64,000 nt of DNA from Bordetella genomosp. 8 (GTDB taxonomy: Bacteria; Pseudomonadota; Gammaproteobacteria; Burkholderiales; Burkholderiaceae_B): the NCBI RefSeq assembly GCF_002119685.1, contig NZ_CP021108.1:868001-932000 (forward strand), written 5' to 3'. This document shows, in pieces, positions 61,247 to 64,000 of the stretch; within the stretch, counting starts at the first letter, position 1, and the number at the start of each line of letters is the position of its first letter. The notes under the pieces were generated by a model. It saw nothing but the letters and a program-made list of their open reading frames with translations, was not told the DNA's origin and did no database searches. Both the position numbers and the translations under genes were made by a program.

Positions 61247-62557
61247 TTATTCCCCGCTGGTCCAGTCGACGTTGGCGCCGACCGACCGCAGGTTTTCGAC
61301 AAAGTTGGGGTGGGCGCGGCGGATCGGCAACGCGTTGGTGATTTCCGATCGTCCTTCGATGCTGGCTGCCACCATCAACAGGGCGATCGCCACGCGGATG
61401 ATGTAGGGGCTTTCCACCTTGGCGGGGCTGAGCCGCAGCCCGCCGAAGGTGATCAGGCGGTGCGGATCCGAAAGGAAGACGTGCGCCCCGAATTTCGACA
61501 GTTCGACGGACCAACCCATGGCGCCGTCATAGACCTTGTTCCAGAACATCGCGCTGCCCTCGGCCTGCACGCCCAGGGCGATGAAGATCGGCAGCAGGTC
61601 GACCGGCAGATAAGGCCACGGCGCGGCTTCCACCTTGGTCAGGATGTTCTGCGTGAAGGGCTTGCGCACACGCAAGGGCCCATCGCGCAGCGCATGCGAC
61701 CAGCCGTCGCGATGCGAGACCTCCACCCCGAATTTGGCGAACGTCCGATCGATCAGCGGGAACTGTTCCGGCGCGGTGTTGCGCACGGCGATGTCGCCGC
61801 CCGTGATGGCGCCCAAGGCCAGGAAGGTCGCGATTTCATGGAAGTCCTCGCTGAAGCGGAATTCGCCGCCGGCCAGTTTGTGGCCGCCTTCCACGCTCAG
61901 CCGCGACGTGCCTATCCCGTCGATGCTGGCGCCCAGCATTGCCAGGAAGCGGCAGAACTCCTGCACGTGCGGTTCCGAAGCGGCATTGACCAGGGTCGAG
62001 GTGCCGCGGGCGGACACCGCGCACAGCACGAAATTTTCCGTGGTGGTAACCGACGCATAGTCCAGCCAATGGTGGTTGGCCGTCATGCCGCCACCCGATA
62101 GACCCGTCCTGACGATCAGCGAATCGGCGGTGCGGGATACGCTGGCGCCGAAGCGTTCCAGCACCTCCACGTGCGGATCGATTTCGCGTACGCCCAGGGT
62201 GCAGCCCTTGACGTCGTTCTCCAGGCGAGCGACGCCGAAGCGGGCCAGCAGCGGCGGCACCAGCATGATGGACGAGCGCATTTCTTCCGGCAGTCGATGC
62301 ACGGCCGGATCGAAGCTCGTCGCGCGGTGATGCAGGTCCAGGATGCCGGTGGTGAAATCCATGGCGACGTCGCTGCCCAGGGTGCGGAAGATATCCAGGA
62401 GCTTCTTGACGTCGGTGATCTCGGGCACGCCGACCAGCCGCAGCGGCTGGTCGGTAAGCAGGGTGGCACAGAGTATGGGCAGGACGGCGTTCTTGTTGGC
62501 GGACGGCACGATCTTGCCGCGCAGCGGCAGGCCGCCGTTTACGATCAGGTTCGACAT
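61247..62557 (-). CDS. MurA-like UDP-N-acetylglucosamine 1-carboxyvinyltransferase paralogue
   Basis: A 436-residue enolpyruvyl transferase. Lys22-Asn23 (SANKNAVLP) and the catalytic Cys119 in VKGCTLGVREIDPHVEVL match MurA, but the usual RPVDLH is REIDPH, and ENFVLCAVSARG replaces the common MurA block. It therefore seems a divergent second MurA rather than the essential one. It adds enolpyruvate to UDP-GlcNAc for peptidoglycan if active; Cys119 predicts fosfomycin sensitivity. Start MSNLIVNGG (62557). Confidence 0.85.
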   Translation of the reverse strand: MSNLIVNGGLPLRGKIVPSANKNAVLPILCATLLTDQPLRLVGVPEITDVKKLLDIFRTLGSDVAMDFTTGILDLHHRATSFDPAVHRLPEEMRSSIMLVPPLLARFGVARLENDVKGCTLGVREIDPHVEVLERFGASVSRTADSLIVRTGLSGGGMTANHHWLDYASVTTTENFVLCAVSARGTSTLVNAASEPHVQEFCRFLAMLGASIDGIGTSRLSVEGGHKLAGGEFRFSEDFHEIATFLALGAITGGDIAVRNTAPEQFPLIDRTFAKFGVEVSHRDGWSHALRDGPLRVRKPFTQNILTKVEAAPWPYLPVDLLPIFIALGVQAEGSAMFWNKVYDGAMGWSVELSKFGAHVFLSDPHRLITFGGLRLSPAKVESPYIIRVAIALLMVAASIEGRSEITNALPIRRAHPNFVENLRSVGANVDWTSGE

Positions 62558-62798
62558 AGGGGTGGTCGATATGCGGGCTCGCGATGGGAGGCGCCTATCA
62601 TGCCACGCCCATCGCGCCGCGGATACGGCGTAGATCTCAGTGCGGCGGTATTGTTGCGCGGCTGGAAACGCCATGATTCACGGCATGCGTCTAGCGCCGG
62701 CACGCCGGGCGGCCTACGATGGCCACGTTGTCGCAACGCCGGCAACATGGGACCGAAATGCAAGGCATGGTCCGGCCAAATACCTCGATGGGAACGTC

Positions 62799-63278
62799 AT
62801 GATGCAACGCGTGAACGCCGCTGAACAATGCCCCGAACTATTCAAGAAATTCGCCGAAGTCGGCAAGTTGTTGAAATCGGGCGACCTGGAAAGGCCTCTG
62901 TTCAACCTGATCGAAATCCGCGCCTCGCAGATGAATGGTTGCGGCTTCTGCCTGGATATGCACGTCAAGCAGGCGACGATCCAGGGCGAGCGTGAACTGC
63001 GCCTGCACCACGTCGCCGTCTGGCGCGAATCCGGGCTGTTTTCGCCGCGGGAACGCGCGGCGCTGGCCTGGACCGAGGCCTTGACACGGCTGCCCGAGGA
63101 TGGCGTGCCCGACGCGATCTACGAGCACGTACGCGAGCAGTTCTCGGAGAAGGAAATCACCGAACTCAGCTATGCCGTCATGATGATCAATGGCTGGAAC
63201 CGCCTGAACGTGGGTTTCCGCACCACGCCGGGATCGATGGACAAGGCGTTCGGGCTGGACAAGGCGAAACTGGACTAA
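62799..63278 (+). CDS. AhpD/carboxymuconolactone decarboxylase-family protein
   Basis: A 159-residue all-helical protein with the redox motif C48-G-F-C51 followed by LDMH55, as in AhpD-like alkylhydroperoxidases, and WTEALTRL later. It reduces peroxides via the Cys pair or acts as a small redox adaptor. The ATG at 62799 (second ATG 3 bases on) has GGGAACG upstream. Its stop overlaps that of the convergent LysR. Divergent from the murA-like gene by 241 bases. Confidence 0.88.
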   Translation: MMQRVNAAEQCPELFKKFAEVGKLLKSGDLERPLFNLIEIRASQMNGCGFCLDMHVKQATIQGERELRLHHVAVWRESGLFSPRERAALAWTEALTRLPEDGVPDAIYEHVREQFSEKEITELSYAVMMINGWNRLNVGFRTTPGSMDKAFGLDKAKLD

Positions 63279-64000
63279 GCCGCCAGGGCCGCCGGCATCC
63301 CGGCGGCCGCCGGAACGGCGCGCGGCACCGCATCGCGGATGCGCGCCGTCATGTAGTCCACGAACACCCGGATCCGCGACGGCAGATGCTGGCGGCTCGG
63401 GTAGCAGATATAGTGGCCGCGGTCGCGGGGCGCATATTGCGGCAGGCATGCCAGCAGGCGCCCGGCGCGCAGATGGGCGTCGACCTGGTAACCGGCCATC
63501 TGCGCCAGGCCCTGGCCATCCAGCACCGCCTGCAACACCAGGTCCGCGTCGTCGAAGGCCATCATGGCCCGCGGCGGCCTCGGCAGGAAGCGGTGCAGCT
63601 GTCCGTCCACCAGGAACTCCCATTCGTAGATCCGTCCCGACGCCAGGCGGAAGTTGACGCAGCGATGCTCGTCCAGCGCCCGCAGGGTCGTCGGCAAGCC
63701 ATGCGCGCGGGCATAATCCGGCGACGCGCACAGCAGCATCGGCATCGGGACCAACTGCCTGGCAATGACCTGGCTGTCCTCCATGCGGCCATTCCGGAAG
63801 GACACGTCCACGCGATCGCGGGTGAAATCCACAGGTCCGTCGTCCAGCAGCAGGTCGATCGAAATCTCCGGATATTCCGCGCGGAAGCCGGCAAGCAGCG
63901 GCGCGACGACCTTGCGGCCGAAGCCTGCGGTGGCGCACACCCGCAGATGCCCCGACGGCGGTCCCGCCCGCAACTCGCGCATATCGTCCACGGCCTGCAC
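63275..64000 (-). CDS. LysR-family regulator, N-terminus beyond the window
   Basis: The visible 241 residues are the effector domain and linker of a LysR protein (SGHLRVCATAGFGRKVVAPLLAGF, YPEISIDLLLDDGPVDFTRDRVDVSFR). The HTH lies past base 64000, so the start is not seen. The tail is Ala-rich. It is convergent with the AhpD-like gene and shares the overlapping stop. Target unknown. Confidence 0.9.
   Translation of the reverse strand: MQAVDDMRELRAGPPSGHLRVCATAGFGRKVVAPLLAGFRAEYPEISIDLLLDDGPVDFTRDRVDVSFRNGRMEDSQVIARQLVPMPMLLCASPDYARAHGLPTTLRALDEHRCVNFRLASGRIYEWEFLVDGQLHRFLPRPPRAMMAFDDADLVLQAVLDGQGLAQMAGYQVDAHLRAGRLLACLPQYAPRDRGHYICYPSRQHLPSRIRVFVDYMTARIRDAVPRAVPAAAGMPAALAA

Overview
The window is a gene-dense, GC-rich bacterial chromosome segment, entirely protein-coding as far as I can see (no rRNA, tRNA, IS element, prophage or CRISPR array). 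Three orphan Bug-type tripartite tricarboxylate transporter (TTT) receptors, five full-length LysR regulators plus one cut by the right edge, many short catabolic operons and small DUF4148, DUF2322 and DUF2945 proteins fit a betaproteobacterium of the Burkholderiales, most like Alcaligenaceae (environmental Bordetella or Achromobacter). That placement is inference from gene content, not from a marker gene.

Layout. 0-9.4 kb: a chemoreceptor, a TctBA membrane pair, a TehA/SLAC1-type channel, and a LysR gene flanked by a YcaC-like cysteine hydrolase and a pirin-esterase pair; both target promoters carry the same 24-bp operator. 9.4-13.9 kb: a MarR-centred catabolic cluster (Bug receptor, tautomerase, two alpha/beta hydrolases, SnoaL-like protein) with three copies of one 22-bp operator. 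13.9-20.9 kb: an operon led by an RpiR regulator that encodes a complete peptide-type ABC importer plus a glycerophosphodiester phosphodiesterase, headed by three TGCAA-N6-TTGCA boxes. 21-25.9 kb: an XRE-cupin regulator with a ferredoxin-type reductase, a YiiM-like MOSC protein, RidA, an MHS-family transporter and a divergent DJ-1/PfpI protein; GTTTCC elements lie in the promoter gaps, including a perfect 11-bp-period array. 26-31.1 kb: an iron/polyamine-type ABC importer and a LysR gene.

31.5-37.6 kb: a HutC-type GntR regulator divergent from a sugar-acid-like operon (two enolase-superfamily enzymes, Bug receptor, FAH hydrolase, D-2-hydroxyacid dehydrogenase), with a 40-bp nested palindrome between them. 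38.9-46.1 kb: an eight-gene, tightly coupled operon of allophanate hydrolase AtzF, a NitT/TauT ABC importer, AtzG-, AtzE- and AtzH-like proteins and a FadR-type GntR regulator; this is a carboxybiuret/allophanate branch without the cyanuric acid hydrolase AtzD. 46.2-51.7 kb: two LysR/transport modules, one pairing an argininosuccinate-lyase-like enzyme with a Bug receptor. 51.7-54.4 kb: small hydrophilic proteins, DUF2322, azoreductase AzoR and its divergent LysR. 54.4-57.1 kb: a UdgX uracil-DNA glycosylase and its partner radical-SAM protein behind a good LexA box. 57.3-64 kb: DUF2945, an AbiE-type toxin-antitoxin pair with a perfect operator palindrome, an orphan DevC-like permease, a DUF4148 protein, a MurA paralogue, an AhpD-like protein and a truncated LysR.

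The main unreported-looking content is regulatory. At least six local regulators can be matched by eye to repeated or palindromic operators that define small regulons. The most interesting biochemical proposals are a MOSC plus ferredoxin-reductase pair that may act as a split N-hydroxyl reductase, a peptide-type ABC importer co-encoded with a glycerophosphodiesterase, and the AtzD-less Atz operon.
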